DNA from: JAJDOD01 sp050299835
GTDB taxonomy: Bacteria; Pseudomonadota; Alphaproteobacteria; Rhodobacterales; Rhodobacteraceae
NCBI GenBank assembly: GCA_050299835.1
Contig: JBNKWP010000019.1
Span: 1 to 64,000, forward strand
Reading direction: 5' to 3'
DNA length: 64,000 bases
The first letter of the stretch is position 1. Each line of letters opens with the position of its first letter. Shown here in pieces: positions 44,871-52,971 of this stretch. Both the position numbers and the translations under genes were made by a program. The notes under the pieces are model-generated. The model did not search any database. It worked only from the letters and a program-made list of their open reading frames with translations, and was not told the origin of the DNA.

Positions 44871-45674
44871 GTGACGACGCCCATTGCGCTAACCATCGCA
44901 GGCTCCGACAGCGGGGGCGGGGCGGGCATTCAGGCCGACCTCAAGGCGATGTCGGCTCTGGGTGTCTATGGCGCAAGCGTGATCACTGCAGTGACGGCGC
45001 AGAACACGCGTGCGGTCACGGCGGTCGAAGGGATATCGCTGCCGGTCATCTCGGCGCAGATTTCGGCGGTGCTGGACGATCTCGACGTGGGTGCGATCAA
45101 GATCGGGATGCTGGCAACTCCCGAAATCATCGCGACAGTGGCAGAGGCGCTTGAAGGTTACAGCGGGCCAATTGTCCTCGACCCGGTGATGGTGGCCAAA
45201 TCGGGCGATGCGCTGTTGCAGGAGGATGCGGTCGAGACGCTGAAAGAGATCCTCATTCCGCGTGCGACGATCCTGACCCCGAACCTTCCAGAGGCGGCGC
45301 GAATATTGAGCGATGATCAGGCGCGGGATCGTAAGGCCTTGATTTCGCAGGGACGGGAGCTTGCCGCGCTGGGGCCGGAGAATGTCCTGATGAAGGGTGG
45401 GCATGGGCAGGGCAGCGTATGTCTGGACATCCTGGTGGATCGCGACACGGTCCTGGCCGAACTGACCGCGCCACGGCTCGACACCAAGAACACGCATGGG
45501 ACGGGGTGCACCTTGTCCTCGGCCATCGCGGCAGGGCTGGCCAGGGGCTTGCCGATGCTGGAGGCGGTGGAGGCGGCGCATGCCTATCTTCAGGGTGCCA
45601 TCCGCGCGGCGGACAAGCTTGCCGTCGGCAGCGGCCATGGGCCCGTCCATCACTTCCACGAGCTTTGGGCATGA
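44871..45674 (+). CDS. thiD: hydroxymethylpyrimidine/phosphomethylpyrimidine kinase
   Basis: ThiD phosphorylates HMP and HMP-P to HMP-PP. The 267-residue product has AGSDSGGGAGIQADLKA at the start (pyrimidine binding), DPVMVAKSGDALL, ILTPNLPEA and the ribokinase-type anion hole THGTGCTLSSAIAA. The start is GTG at 44871 behind GGAGAGG. It is the first gene after the TPP riboswitch and overlaps thiO by 4 bases. Confidence 0.96.
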   Translation: MTTPIALTIAGSDSGGGAGIQADLKAMSALGVYGASVITAVTAQNTRAVTAVEGISLPVISAQISAVLDDLDVGAIKIGMLATPEIIATVAEALEGYSGPIVLDPVMVAKSGDALLQEDAVETLKEILIPRATILTPNLPEAARILSDDQARDRKALISQGRELAALGPENVLMKGGHGQGSVCLDILVDRDTVLAELTAPRLDTKNTHGTGCTLSSAIAAGLARGLPMLEAVEAAHAYLQGAIRAADKLAVGSGHGPVHHFHELWA

Positions 45675-46645
45675 CGACGATCCGCATTCTCGGGGCCGGT
45701 GTGGCGGGGCTGACGGTTGCGACCGAACTGGTCGACCGTGGCGCTGATGTTCAGATCGTCGATCCGGCTGGCGGGCCGGGCGCGGCCAGTTGCAGTTGGT
45801 GGGCGGGAGGAATGCTGGCGCCCTTCTGCGAATACGAGAATGCCGAGGAGCCGGTTCTGCGCCTTGGTCAGCAGGCTAAACACTGGTGGGGGCGGTACAC
45901 AAAGGTGACCGAAGCGGGCACGCTGGTGGTCGCCCATCGCCGCGACCTGGCCGATCTGCGCCGCTTCGCGCGCCGCACCGAAAATTTCGAAACCATCGAT
46001 GCCGACAGGGTGAAAGAACTGGAGCCGGAGCTTTTCGGCTTCGACCAGGGCCTGTTCTTCGAGTCGGAAGCGCATCTCGACCCGCGCCGTGCCCTGCTGG
46101 ACCTCGTCGGCCACCTTGAGAACAAGGGGGTGGAGATCGCCGCGAGTGGCTCGGGACAGGTGGAGCTTACGATTGATTGCCGGGGCTTCGCCGCGCGGGA
46201 TGTGATGCCGGACCTGCGGGGGGTGAAAGGCGAAATGCTGGTCATCCGCGCGCCGGAGGTGACAATCCACCGCCCGGTGCGGCTTCTGCACCCGCGCATT
46301 CCGCTTTACATCGTGCCGCGTGGCGATGGGGTCTACATGCTGGGTGCGACGATGATCGAAAGCGCCGACCGAAGCCGGATCACTGCGCGTTCGATGCTGG
46401 AGCTTCTCAGTTCGGCCTACGCTCTGAATCCCGGTTTCGGAGAGGCCGAGGTGCTGGAAATCGGCGTCGACGTGCGTCCGGCCTATCCAGACAATTTGCC
46501 ACGCATTCGAAAGAAGGGATCAACGATCTACGCCAACGGCTTGTATCGGCACGGTTTCCTGTTGTCGCCGTCGCTCGCCGCCGGTGTCGCCGACCTCGCC
46601 CTCAACGGGACAATCACGGAGCTTGTCGATGAAGATTTCGCTTAA
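45671..46645 (+). CDS. thiO: glycine oxidase / FAD-dependent oxidoreductase ThiO
   Basis: ThiO oxidises glycine to dehydroglycine for thiazole synthesis. The 324-residue product has the N-terminal FAD motif GAGVAGLTVATELVDRG, SWWAGGMLAPFCEYENAEEP-like start of the substrate domain, and the C-terminal FAD end GLYRHGFLLSPSLAAGVADL. The ATG overlaps the thiD stop (ATGA). It is followed by thiS with a 17-base overlap. Confidence 0.93.
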   Translation: MTTIRILGAGVAGLTVATELVDRGADVQIVDPAGGPGAASCSWWAGGMLAPFCEYENAEEPVLRLGQQAKHWWGRYTKVTEAGTLVVAHRRDLADLRRFARRTENFETIDADRVKELEPELFGFDQGLFFESEAHLDPRRALLDLVGHLENKGVEIAASGSGQVELTIDCRGFAARDVMPDLRGVKGEMLVIRAPEVTIHRPVRLLHPRIPLYIVPRGDGVYMLGATMIESADRSRITARSMLELLSSAYALNPGFGEAEVLEIGVDVRPAYPDNLPRIRKKGSTIYANGLYRHGFLLSPSLAAGVADLALNGTITELVDEDFA

Positions 46646-46823
46646 CGGAGAGCAAAGGGACGTGGCCTCCGCGACGCTTGCGGACCTGCTTGCGGAGTGT
46701 GACCTCTCGGGCCGTGTCGCAACGGCCGTGAACGAGACATTCGTGCCGGTGTCGGCGCGTGGATCGCTTGCCCTGAAGGATGGCGATCGCATCGAAGTGC
46801 TGGCCGCGATGCAGGGGGGGTAA
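46629..46823 (+). CDS. thiS: sulfur carrier protein ThiS
   Basis: ThiS carries thiocarboxylate sulfur on its C-terminal glycine. The 64-residue product has the ubiquitin-like pattern (MKISLNGEQRD, then NETFVPVSARG and DGDRIEVLAAMQGG) with the needed C-terminal Gly-Gly. The ATG lies within the end of thiO, an overlap of 17 bases. thiG starts 3 bases after the stop. Confidence 0.95.
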   Translation: MKISLNGEQRDVASATLADLLAECDLSGRVATAVNETFVPVSARGSLALKDGDRIEVLAAMQGG

Positions 46824-46826
46824 GCG

Positions 46827-47597
46827 ATGCGCAACTTCTACGGAACCCAACTGTCCAACCCGCTGATGCTGGGGACAGCGCAATATCCAAGCCCGGCGAT
46901 CCTTGAGGCTGCGTTTCGCGAAAGCGGTGCGGCGGTTGCAACGGTTTCCCTGCGCCGCGAAGGGTCCGAACGGGCCGGGCAGGATTTCTGGTCGATGGTT
47001 CGGGATCTCGGCGTGAGAGTTCTACCGAATACGGCCGGGTGCCATACGGTGAAAGAGGCGGTGACGACCGCTCACATGGCGCGCGAGGTCTTTGATACGC
47101 CCTGGATCAAGCTGGAATTGATTGGCCATACTGACAGCCTGCAACCGGATGTCTTCCAACTGGTAGAAGCGGCGAAAATCCTTTCTGACGAGGGGTTTCA
47201 GGTCTTTCCCTACACCACCGAGGATCTGATCGTCGGCGAACGGCTGCTGGCAGCGGGCTGCGAAGTTCTGATGCCCTGGGGGGCGCCCATCGGGTCCGGA
47301 CGCGGCCTTGCCAATATCTCTGCGCTCAGGGCCATGCGTGCCGAATTCAGCGACACCCCGCTGGTCGTCGATGCGGGCATTGGTCTGCCGAGCCATGCTG
47401 CGGCGGCGATGGAACTGGGTTTTGATGCCGTCTTGCTCAATACGGCAGTGGCAAAGGCGGGCGATCCCGTGGCGATGGCAAAGGCCATGATGCAGGCAGT
47501 TGCGGCGGGCGGGCTGGCCTATGGCGCCGACCCCATCGAGGCGCGGGACATGGCGGTGCCCTCCACGCCGGTTGTCGGAAAGGCGTTTCTGGCATGA
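46827..47597 (+). CDS. thiG: thiazole synthase ThiG
   Basis: The 256-residue TIM-barrel product makes thiazole phosphate from dehydroglycine, ThiS-thiocarboxylate and 1-deoxyxylulose 5-phosphate. Seen: TVSLRREGSERAGQDFWSM, LPNTAGCHTVKEAV, the Lys/His core in WIKLELIGH, and LLNTAVAKAGDPVAMAKAM near the end. It overlaps thiE by 4 bases. Confidence 0.96.
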   Translation: MRNFYGTQLSNPLMLGTAQYPSPAILEAAFRESGAAVATVSLRREGSERAGQDFWSMVRDLGVRVLPNTAGCHTVKEAVTTAHMAREVFDTPWIKLELIGHTDSLQPDVFQLVEAAKILSDEGFQVFPYTTEDLIVGERLLAAGCEVLMPWGAPIGSGRGLANISALRAMRAEFSDTPLVVDAGIGLPSHAAAAMELGFDAVLLNTAVAKAGDPVAMAKAMMQAVAAGGLAYGADPIEARDMAVPSTPVVGKAFLA

Positions 47598-48190
47598 AAC
47601 TCGACCGGTTCTATCCGATCATGGAAAACTCCGCCTGGGTGGCCAGGATGCTGTACACGGGCGTCCGGCTTATCCAGATCCGGATCAAGGACAAGCCGCA
47701 ATCTGTTGTTTTCGCAGAGGTTGAGACCTCCGTCAGGCTCTGCCGGGAGATGGGCGCGACGCTGGTCGTCAACGATCATTGGCAGGCTGCGATCGAGACG
47801 GGAGCGCCCTGGGTGCATCTGGGGCAGGAGGATCTGGACGATGCAGATGTTCCGGCAATTCGTGCGGCCGGTCTAAAGCTCGGGATTTCGACCCATGACG
47901 ACGACGAACTTGAACGCGCCCTGTCGTTCGACCCCGAATACGTCGCCCTAGGCCCGGTCTATCCGACCATTCTGAAGAAGATGAAATGGGAACAGCAGGG
48001 CCTTCCGAAGTTGACGGAGTGGAAAGCCCGGATTGGCGACATTCCCCTGGTTGCGATTGGCGGGATGACGGTCGAGCGTGCCAGAGGAGCCTTCGAAGCC
48101 GGGGCCGATATCGTATCTGCGGTGACCGATATCACGCTAAACGACGCCCCCGATGAACGTGCGCGCGAATGGCTGGCGGTGACGCGATGA
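47594..48190 (+). CDS. thiE: thiamin-phosphate synthase ThiE
   Basis: ThiE joins HMP-PP and thiazole phosphate to thiamin phosphate. The 198-residue TIM barrel shows VRLIQIRIKDK (pyrophosphate Arg/Lys), LVVNDHWQAA, WVHLGQEDL, GISTHDDDEL, YVALGPVYPT and PLVAIGGMT. The GxxxxxN and G-G motifs are intact. It overlaps both thiG and thiF by 4 bases. Confidence 0.95.
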   Translation: MKLDRFYPIMENSAWVARMLYTGVRLIQIRIKDKPQSVVFAEVETSVRLCREMGATLVVNDHWQAAIETGAPWVHLGQEDLDDADVPAIRAAGLKLGISTHDDDELERALSFDPEYVALGPVYPTILKKMKWEQQGLPKLTEWKARIGDIPLVAIGGMTVERARGAFEAGADIVSAVTDITLNDAPDERAREWLAVTR

Positions 48191-49152
48191 GCCGGTATTT
48201 GCGCCAGATGATCCTTGAGGAGGTCGGGGAGGCCGGTCAGGCGCGTTTGTCGGCGGCGCGCGTGCTGGTGATCGGCGCGGGCGGCCTTGCCGCCTCGGCG
48301 CTCCCGGCGCTTGCCGGCGCCGGCGTCGGGCGTCTGACCGTCGTCGATGGGGACCAAGTGGAACTGTCGAACCTGCACCGGCAGACCTTGTTTCGGGAAG
48401 CGGATGCCGGCCAACCGAAGGCGGAGGTTGCGGCCGCGGCATGCGCCGCACTGAATGCGCAGATTTCGGCGCAGGCGCTGATCCGTCCACTTACGCCCGA
48501 CAACGCCGATGACCTGGTGCGCTCTTCTGACATCGTCGTCGACTGTGCCGACAGCTATGCGGTCAGCTACACTCTCAGCGACACCTGCCTGCGCCACGGT
48601 GTGCCGCTTGTGACCGCGTCAGTCCTGCGCTTCGGGGGCTATGTCGGTGGGTTCTGTGGCACCGCGCCCAGCCTGCGCGCCGTGTTTCCCGATGCTCCGG
48701 CAAACGCAGCGGATTGCGCGACAGCGGGCGTCATGGGGCCGGTCGTCGCCATGTTGGGGGCGGCTCAGGCGCAGATGACGCTCGCGGCGATTCTCGACCT
48801 CCAACCCAGCCCGCTTGGGCAGATGCTGCAAATCGACATGCGGAGTTACCGCCTGTCGGGCTTCCGCTTCGACGGGGCGACCGAACCGCCGGGCTTCTTC
48901 GCCTTCGTCTCTGCCGCGTCCCTTGCCGCCTCCGATCTGGTGGTCGATCTGCGGGACGAGGCCGAGGCGGCCGAGCCATTCCATCCCGCAGCGCGACGGA
49001 TCGCGCCGCAGGACCTCATTGCAGAGTTGGAACCGCAGGACCGAAGGCTCGTACTCGCCTGTGCAACAGGGCTGCGCGCATGGCGGGCGGCTGAGCAAAT
49101 GAAAGACACTTGGCCCGGCGAGATCGTCCTCGCTGCGGCGAAGGCAAACTGA
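48187..49152 (+). CDS. thiF: ThiF/HesA/MoeB adenylyltransferase fused to a rhodanese-like domain
   Basis: The 321-residue product activates the ThiS C-terminus as the acyl-adenylate. It has the nucleotide motif VIGAGGLAASALPALAGAG, the VVDGDQVELSNLHRQTLFRE block and the DCADSYAVSYTLSD active-site region. A C-terminal rhodanese domain begins near residue 250 and has its active Cys in LVLACATGLRA, so sulfur transfer may be built in. The zinc CxxC pair seen in some relatives is not evident. The thiazole genes lie immediately upstream. Confidence 0.9.
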   Translation: MSRYLRQMILEEVGEAGQARLSAARVLVIGAGGLAASALPALAGAGVGRLTVVDGDQVELSNLHRQTLFREADAGQPKAEVAAAACAALNAQISAQALIRPLTPDNADDLVRSSDIVVDCADSYAVSYTLSDTCLRHGVPLVTASVLRFGGYVGGFCGTAPSLRAVFPDAPANAADCATAGVMGPVVAMLGAAQAQMTLAAILDLQPSPLGQMLQIDMRSYRLSGFRFDGATEPPGFFAFVSAASLAASDLVVDLRDEAEAAEPFHPAARRIAPQDLIAELEPQDRRLVLACATGLRAWRAAEQMKDTWPGEIVLAAAKAN

Positions 49153-49167
49153 GGATAGGACACCGAG

Positions 49168-50103
49168 ATGCGTAATATTCTGACGATTCTGGCAATCCTG
49201 ATCGCGGCCCCGGCAGCGGCTGCGGACAAGATGACGGTAATGCTCGACTGGTTCGTCAATCCCGACCACGGACCGATCATCATCGCGCAAGAGAACGGCT
49301 ATTTTGCCGATGAAGGGCTGGAGGTCGAGATCGTGTCGCCCGCCGATCCGTCGCTTCCCCCGCGCCTTGTCGCGGCCGGGCAGGCGGAGCTCGCGGTCTC
49401 GTATCAGCCGCAACTGCACCTGCAGGTTCAGGAAGGTCTGCCGCTGATCCGGGTCGGGACATTGGTGGCGACGCCGCTCAATTGCCTGCTCGTTCTGAAG
49501 GATGGACCGATCAAGACACCGGCGGATTTGAAGGGCAAGAAGATCGGGTTCTCGGTCGCGGGGGTCGAGGAAGCCGTGCTGACCGCCATCCTTGCCCAGC
49601 ATGGCGTTGCCTTCGACGAGGTTGAACTGGTGAACGTGAATTTCTCGCTCTCCCCCGCGCTCATGGCGGGGCAGGTCGATGCGGTGATCGGCGCTTACCG
49701 GAATTTCGAACTGAACCAGATGGATATCGAAGGCCGTCCAGGCACCTGTTTCTATATCGAGGAGGAAGGCGTGCCGCCCTATGACGAGCTGATCTACGTG
49801 GCCAATCCCGACCGCATGGACGCAAGTCTTATCGCGCGGTTTCTGGCCGCGACCGAACGGGCGACGCAGTTCATCGTCAACAATCCAGACGCGGCCTGGG
49901 AGGTGTTCTCCGCCACCGCGCCAGAGCTTCAGGACGAGTTGAACGAACGCGCCTGGGCCGACACGTTGCCGCGTTTCGCGCTGCGCCCCGCGGCGTTCGA
50001 TCACGGGCGGTACGCCCGGTTCGAGGCGTTTCTGGCCAAGCAGGGGCTGGTGGAGACCGTCTCCCCGGTGTCGAAGCTCGCGGTCGATGTGACGGCAGAA
50101 TGA
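49168..50103 (+). CDS. thiY: thiamin pyrimidine precursor ABC transporter, substrate-binding protein ThiY
   Basis: The 311-residue product has a signal peptide (MRNILTILAILIAAPAAAAD) and the NMT1/THI5-like binding-protein fold: MTVMLDWFVNPDHGPIIIAQ, DEGLEVEIVSPADPSLPPRL, and QAELAVSYQPQLHLQVQEGL. ThiY-type proteins bind formyl-aminopyrimidine, a breakdown product of thiamin. It starts 15 bases after thiF. Partners thiZ and thiX follow tenA. Confidence 0.9.
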   Translation: MRNILTILAILIAAPAAAADKMTVMLDWFVNPDHGPIIIAQENGYFADEGLEVEIVSPADPSLPPRLVAAGQAELAVSYQPQLHLQVQEGLPLIRVGTLVATPLNCLLVLKDGPIKTPADLKGKKIGFSVAGVEEAVLTAILAQHGVAFDEVELVNVNFSLSPALMAGQVDAVIGAYRNFELNQMDIEGRPGTCFYIEEEGVPPYDELIYVANPDRMDASLIARFLAATERATQFIVNNPDAAWEVFSATAPELQDELNERAWADTLPRFALRPAAFDHGRYARFEAFLAKQGLVETVSPVSKLAVDVTAE

Positions 50104-50141
50104 AGGGGCTGTTGCGCCCTTGTTGCGCCATTTCGCGGCAC

Positions 50142-50190
50142 CAGGGGGGCTTTGCCCCCCAGACCTTCCCGGATAATTTCGAGGCGATGG
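50142..50190. repeat. intergenic repeat: GGGGGGC-TTT-GCCCCCC stem and CCCGGATAATTTC core
   Basis: A perfect 7-bp GC stem (50144-50160) with a TTT loop, then CTTCCCGGATAATTTCGAGG (50165-50184). It lies inside the thi operon between thiY and tenA. Confidence 0.7.
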
Positions 50191-50203
50191 AAAGGCTGGG
50201 GAC

Positions 50204-50878
50204 ATGAGCGATTACGGGCGCACCTTTGGGTTGATGCGGGAGGCAGCTGGTTCAGACTGGGACGCCTATACCCGGCATGGTTTCGTCGAAGGTTTGCGGG
50301 ACGGCTCGTTGCCGCGCCCCGCATTTCTTCACTATCTCAGGCAGGATTACGTCTTTTTGATCCATTTCTCACGCGCCTGGGCGCTGGCCGTGGTCAAGGC
50401 AGGAACGCTGGATGAGATGCGGGCTTGCGCCGCTTCCGTCCACGCGTTGTTGCAAGAGGAGATGGCGCTCCATGTGTCTATCTGCGCGTCGGAAGGCATA
50501 ACGGAGGCAGAGTTGCTGGCGACCGAAGAGCGTCCGGAGAATGCGGCCTATACGCGCTATGTTCTCGATTGCGGGTTCTCCGGCGATTTCACCACGCTTC
50601 TTACCGCTCTGGCGCCCTGCGTGTTGGGATATGGGGAGATCGGTCAGCGGCTGATGGCGGAGAAATCATCGGACGCTTATGCGGACTGGATCGCGACCTA
50701 TGGCGGAGAGGAATATCAGTCCTTGTGCCGCAATGTCGGCCACTTGCTGGACGGCGCATTGGAACGGCGGTTTGGCAGCGGCTACGACCGTCTCCCGGTC
50801 TGGACCGACCTTCTGTCCGTCTTCACCCAGGCGACGCGGCTGGAAGTGGGGTTCTGGCAAATGGGACTGACGCCCTGA
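50204..50878 (+). CDS. tenA: aminopyrimidine aminohydrolase / thiaminase II TenA
   Basis: The 224-residue helical product converts aminopyrimidines from degraded thiamin to HMP. The TenA fold shows in FLHYLRQDYVFLIHFSRAWA, ASVHALLQEEMALHVSICA and TALAPCVLGYGEIGQRL, which holds the catalytic Cys of the APC motif. Together with ThiXYZ it provides pyrimidine salvage. The gene overlaps thiZ by 4 bases in a CTGA arrangement. Confidence 0.94.
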   Translation: MSDYGRTFGLMREAAGSDWDAYTRHGFVEGLRDGSLPRPAFLHYLRQDYVFLIHFSRAWALAVVKAGTLDEMRACAASVHALLQEEMALHVSICASEGITEAELLATEERPENAAYTRYVLDCGFSGDFTTLLTALAPCVLGYGEIGQRLMAEKSSDAYADWIATYGGEEYQSLCRNVGHLLDGALERRFGSGYDRLPVWTDLLSVFTQATRLEVGFWQMGLTP

Positions 50879-51597
50879 ACGCCGCGCCGGGCATAAGGTT
50901 CGAGGGCAGCGCCTTCCACGACGGTGCGCCGCTTTTCATCGATCTGCACCTGCATCTGGGGGCCGGGGAATGGACTTGTCTGCTGGGCGTGTCCGGCGTC
51001 GGCAAGACCACGATCCTCAGGATGATTGCCGGGCTGGAGACGGGGGCCGAGTTGGAAGGCACGGTCCGGGCGGAAGACGGTGGGCCGCTGGGGGACAGGA
51101 TCGCCTATATGGCGCAGAGCGATCTGTTGCTGCCCTGGGCCACCGTGCGCGAAAACGTCTGCCTCGGTGCGCGGCTGAGAGGGGAGCCGGTCGATCATCG
51201 AAGGGCCGAACGGCTGATCGCCGATGTCGGGCTGACCGCCCATGCCGACAAGAAGCCGAACGCTCTCTCTGGGGGCCAGAAACAGCGGGTGGCGCTGGCG
51301 CGGACGCTGATGGAGGATCGCGAGGTGATCCTCCTCGACGAGCCGTTCTCTGCCCTCGACGCCCGGACGCGGTCCGAGATGCAGGAACTGGCCTATCGGC
51401 TTCTGGACGGCCGGACGGTTTTGCTGGTCACGCATGATCCGGGAGAGGCGGCGCGGCTGGCTGACACAATCGTCGTGATGACCGAGACCGGGACCGCGCA
51501 GATTGACCCGCCCGTGGCCCCGGCGCCAAGGGACTTCGACGATCCAGAGTTTCTTGCCGCGCAGGCCCGGCTCCTTCAACTTTTGAGGGCGGCCTGA
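50875..51597 (+). CDS. thiZ: thiamin precursor ABC transporter ATP-binding protein ThiZ (apparent CTG start)
   Basis: The 240-residue product is an ABC ATPase: Walker A GVSGVGKTT, YMAQSDLLLPWATVRENV, signature LSGGQKQRVAL and Walker B VILLDEPFSALD. No ATG, GTG or TTG is available near the needed place: the codons between the tenA stop and Walker A contain none before the P-loop itself, and the upstream in-frame start at 50425 would overlap tenA by 450 bases. The CTG at 50875 forms a CTGA overlap with the tenA stop and gives a normal length, so it is the likely start. thiX begins on its TGATG overlap. Confidence 0.88.
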   Translation: MNAAPGIRFEGSAFHDGAPLFIDLHLHLGAGEWTCLLGVSGVGKTTILRMIAGLETGAELEGTVRAEDGGPLGDRIAYMAQSDLLLPWATVRENVCLGARLRGEPVDHRRAERLIADVGLTAHADKKPNALSGGQKQRVALARTLMEDREVILLDEPFSALDARTRSEMQELAYRLLDGRTVLLVTHDPGEAARLADTIVVMTETGTAQIDPPVAPAPRDFDDPEFLAAQARLLQLLRAA

Positions 51598-52340
51598 TGC
51601 GCTGGCTGGGCGGTATCCTCGCCGCAGCCTTCGCGCTGGCGGTCTGGCAGGCCATTGTCAGCCTGACCGATATCCCGCGTTTCATCCTGCCTCCGCCGAT
51701 GCTGGTGCTTCAGACCTGGATCGCGAACCGCGGCCTGATCCTGGAGCATACGGCGGCGACAGCGACTGAAATCGGCCTGGGGCTGCTGATCGGGGCCGGT
51801 CTGGGAAGTGCGACGGCGCTGATCCTTGCCGCATCCGATTTCGCGCGGGTGACCATGCGGCCGGTTCTGGTCTTCACTCAGGCCCTGCCGGTCTTCGCGC
51901 TGGCCCCGATCCTGACGCTCTGGCTGGGCTTTGGTATGGGATCGAAGATCGCGATGGCGGTTCTGATCATCTATTTCCCGATCACCTCGGCCTTTTTCGA
52001 CGGTCTCATGCGCACGCCTCCGGGGTTTCTCGATCTGGCCCGAACCATGGGGGCAAGCCCAGCCTCGACCCTATGGCGCATCCGTGTGCCCGCCGCCCTG
52101 CCGTCGCTGGGGTCTGGGCTGAGGCTGGCCGCCGTTTATGCGCCGATCGGCGCGGTGATCGGCGAATGGGTGGGGTCGAGCCAGGGGCTTGGCTACCTGA
52201 TGCTTCTAGCCAACGGCCGGGCCAAGACCGATTTGATGTTCGCGGCCCTTTTCACGCTGGGACTACTGTCGATCCTGCTCTACGTCGCGGTCAACGCGGC
52301 CACGCTGGCCTTTCTCAAACGCCACTCTCCGGGTGTTTGA
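51597..52340 (+). CDS. thiX: thiamin precursor ABC transporter permease ThiX
   Basis: The 247-residue membrane protein has about six helices and the SsuC/TauC-type coupling segment ARTMGASPASTLWRIRVPAA. The start MRWLGGILAAAFALAVWQAI and PRFILPPPMLVLQTW match this permease family. It shares one base with the thiZ stop (TGATG) and is the last gene of the riboswitch-controlled operon. Substrate is inferred from ThiY and the context. Confidence 0.92.
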   Translation: MRWLGGILAAAFALAVWQAIVSLTDIPRFILPPPMLVLQTWIANRGLILEHTAATATEIGLGLLIGAGLGSATALILAASDFARVTMRPVLVFTQALPVFALAPILTLWLGFGMGSKIAMAVLIIYFPITSAFFDGLMRTPPGFLDLARTMGASPASTLWRIRVPAALPSLGSGLRLAAVYAPIGAVIGEWVGSSQGLGYLMLLANGRAKTDLMFAALFTLGLLSILLYVAVNAATLAFLKRHSPGV

Positions 52341-52389
52341 CCCCGGTCCTTTATTGCCGCAAAATCGCGCAAATCGGGAGGACCCCCCA

Positions 52390-52908
52390 ATGCATATGGG
52401 CTATGTGATCGCGCCGGGGCGCGGAGACACGGATCTGCTTCTGGCTGGCGTGGCGGATCGGCTGATGGCCGATGGGCTGCGGCTGTGCGGCACGGTGCAG
52501 ATCAACACCGCCTGCGACGGCGACGGGCCTTGCGACATGGATGTGCGCGTTTTGCCGGACGGCCCGATTATCCGGATTTCGCAATCGCTGGGACCGGGTG
52601 CGCGGGGATGCAGGCTCGACCCCGGTGCGTTGGAGACGGCGATTGCCGCTTGCGAGGCGCAGCTCGACACGGCTGACGCGCTGATCGTCAACAAGTTCGG
52701 CAAGCAGGAGGCGCTTGGCCGCGGCTTTCGCGGTCTGATCGCCGAGGCGATGGGGCGCGGGATGCCGGTGCTGGTCGGGCTGAATGCGCTCAACCGCGAT
52801 GCGTTTGATGAATTTACCGGCGGCGTGGCCGAGTCGGTCGCTCCGGATGCCGATGAGATCTCGACATGGCTGCGTCGTGCCCTCAGCGCCGCGGAAACCG
52901 TTGCCTAA
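52390..52908 (+). CDS. DUF2478 family protein
   Basis: The 172-residue product (ATG 52390 behind GGGAGGA) has a P-loop-like start MHMGYVIAPGRGDTD, CDGDGPCDMDVRVL, the switch-type segment DALIVNKFGKQEA and GMPVLVGLN. DUF2478 proteins look like small nucleotide-binding proteins and elsewhere lie near molybdate transport genes; no molybdenum gene is here. It is not in the riboswitch operon by spacing (49 bases). Function is unknown. Confidence 0.8.
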   Translation: MHMGYVIAPGRGDTDLLLAGVADRLMADGLRLCGTVQINTACDGDGPCDMDVRVLPDGPIIRISQSLGPGARGCRLDPGALETAIAACEAQLDTADALIVNKFGKQEALGRGFRGLIAEAMGRGMPVLVGLNALNRDAFDEFTGGVAESVAPDADEISTWLRRALSAAETVA

Positions 52909-52971
52909 GACGAACGCACCGCATTTTGCGCCGTTGCAGGCGGCGGGGGCGATGCCGTAACCTTGGCCCCC

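Noticed and set aside
48619..50205. A 528-residue open frame on the - strand
   Set aside because: Antisense to thiF and thiY, whose motifs and overlaps are convincing.
50425..50874. ThiZ starting at 50425 inside tenA
   Set aside because: It would overlap tenA by 450 bases and add about 150 residues, rich in Arg and without homology, before the ABC domain.
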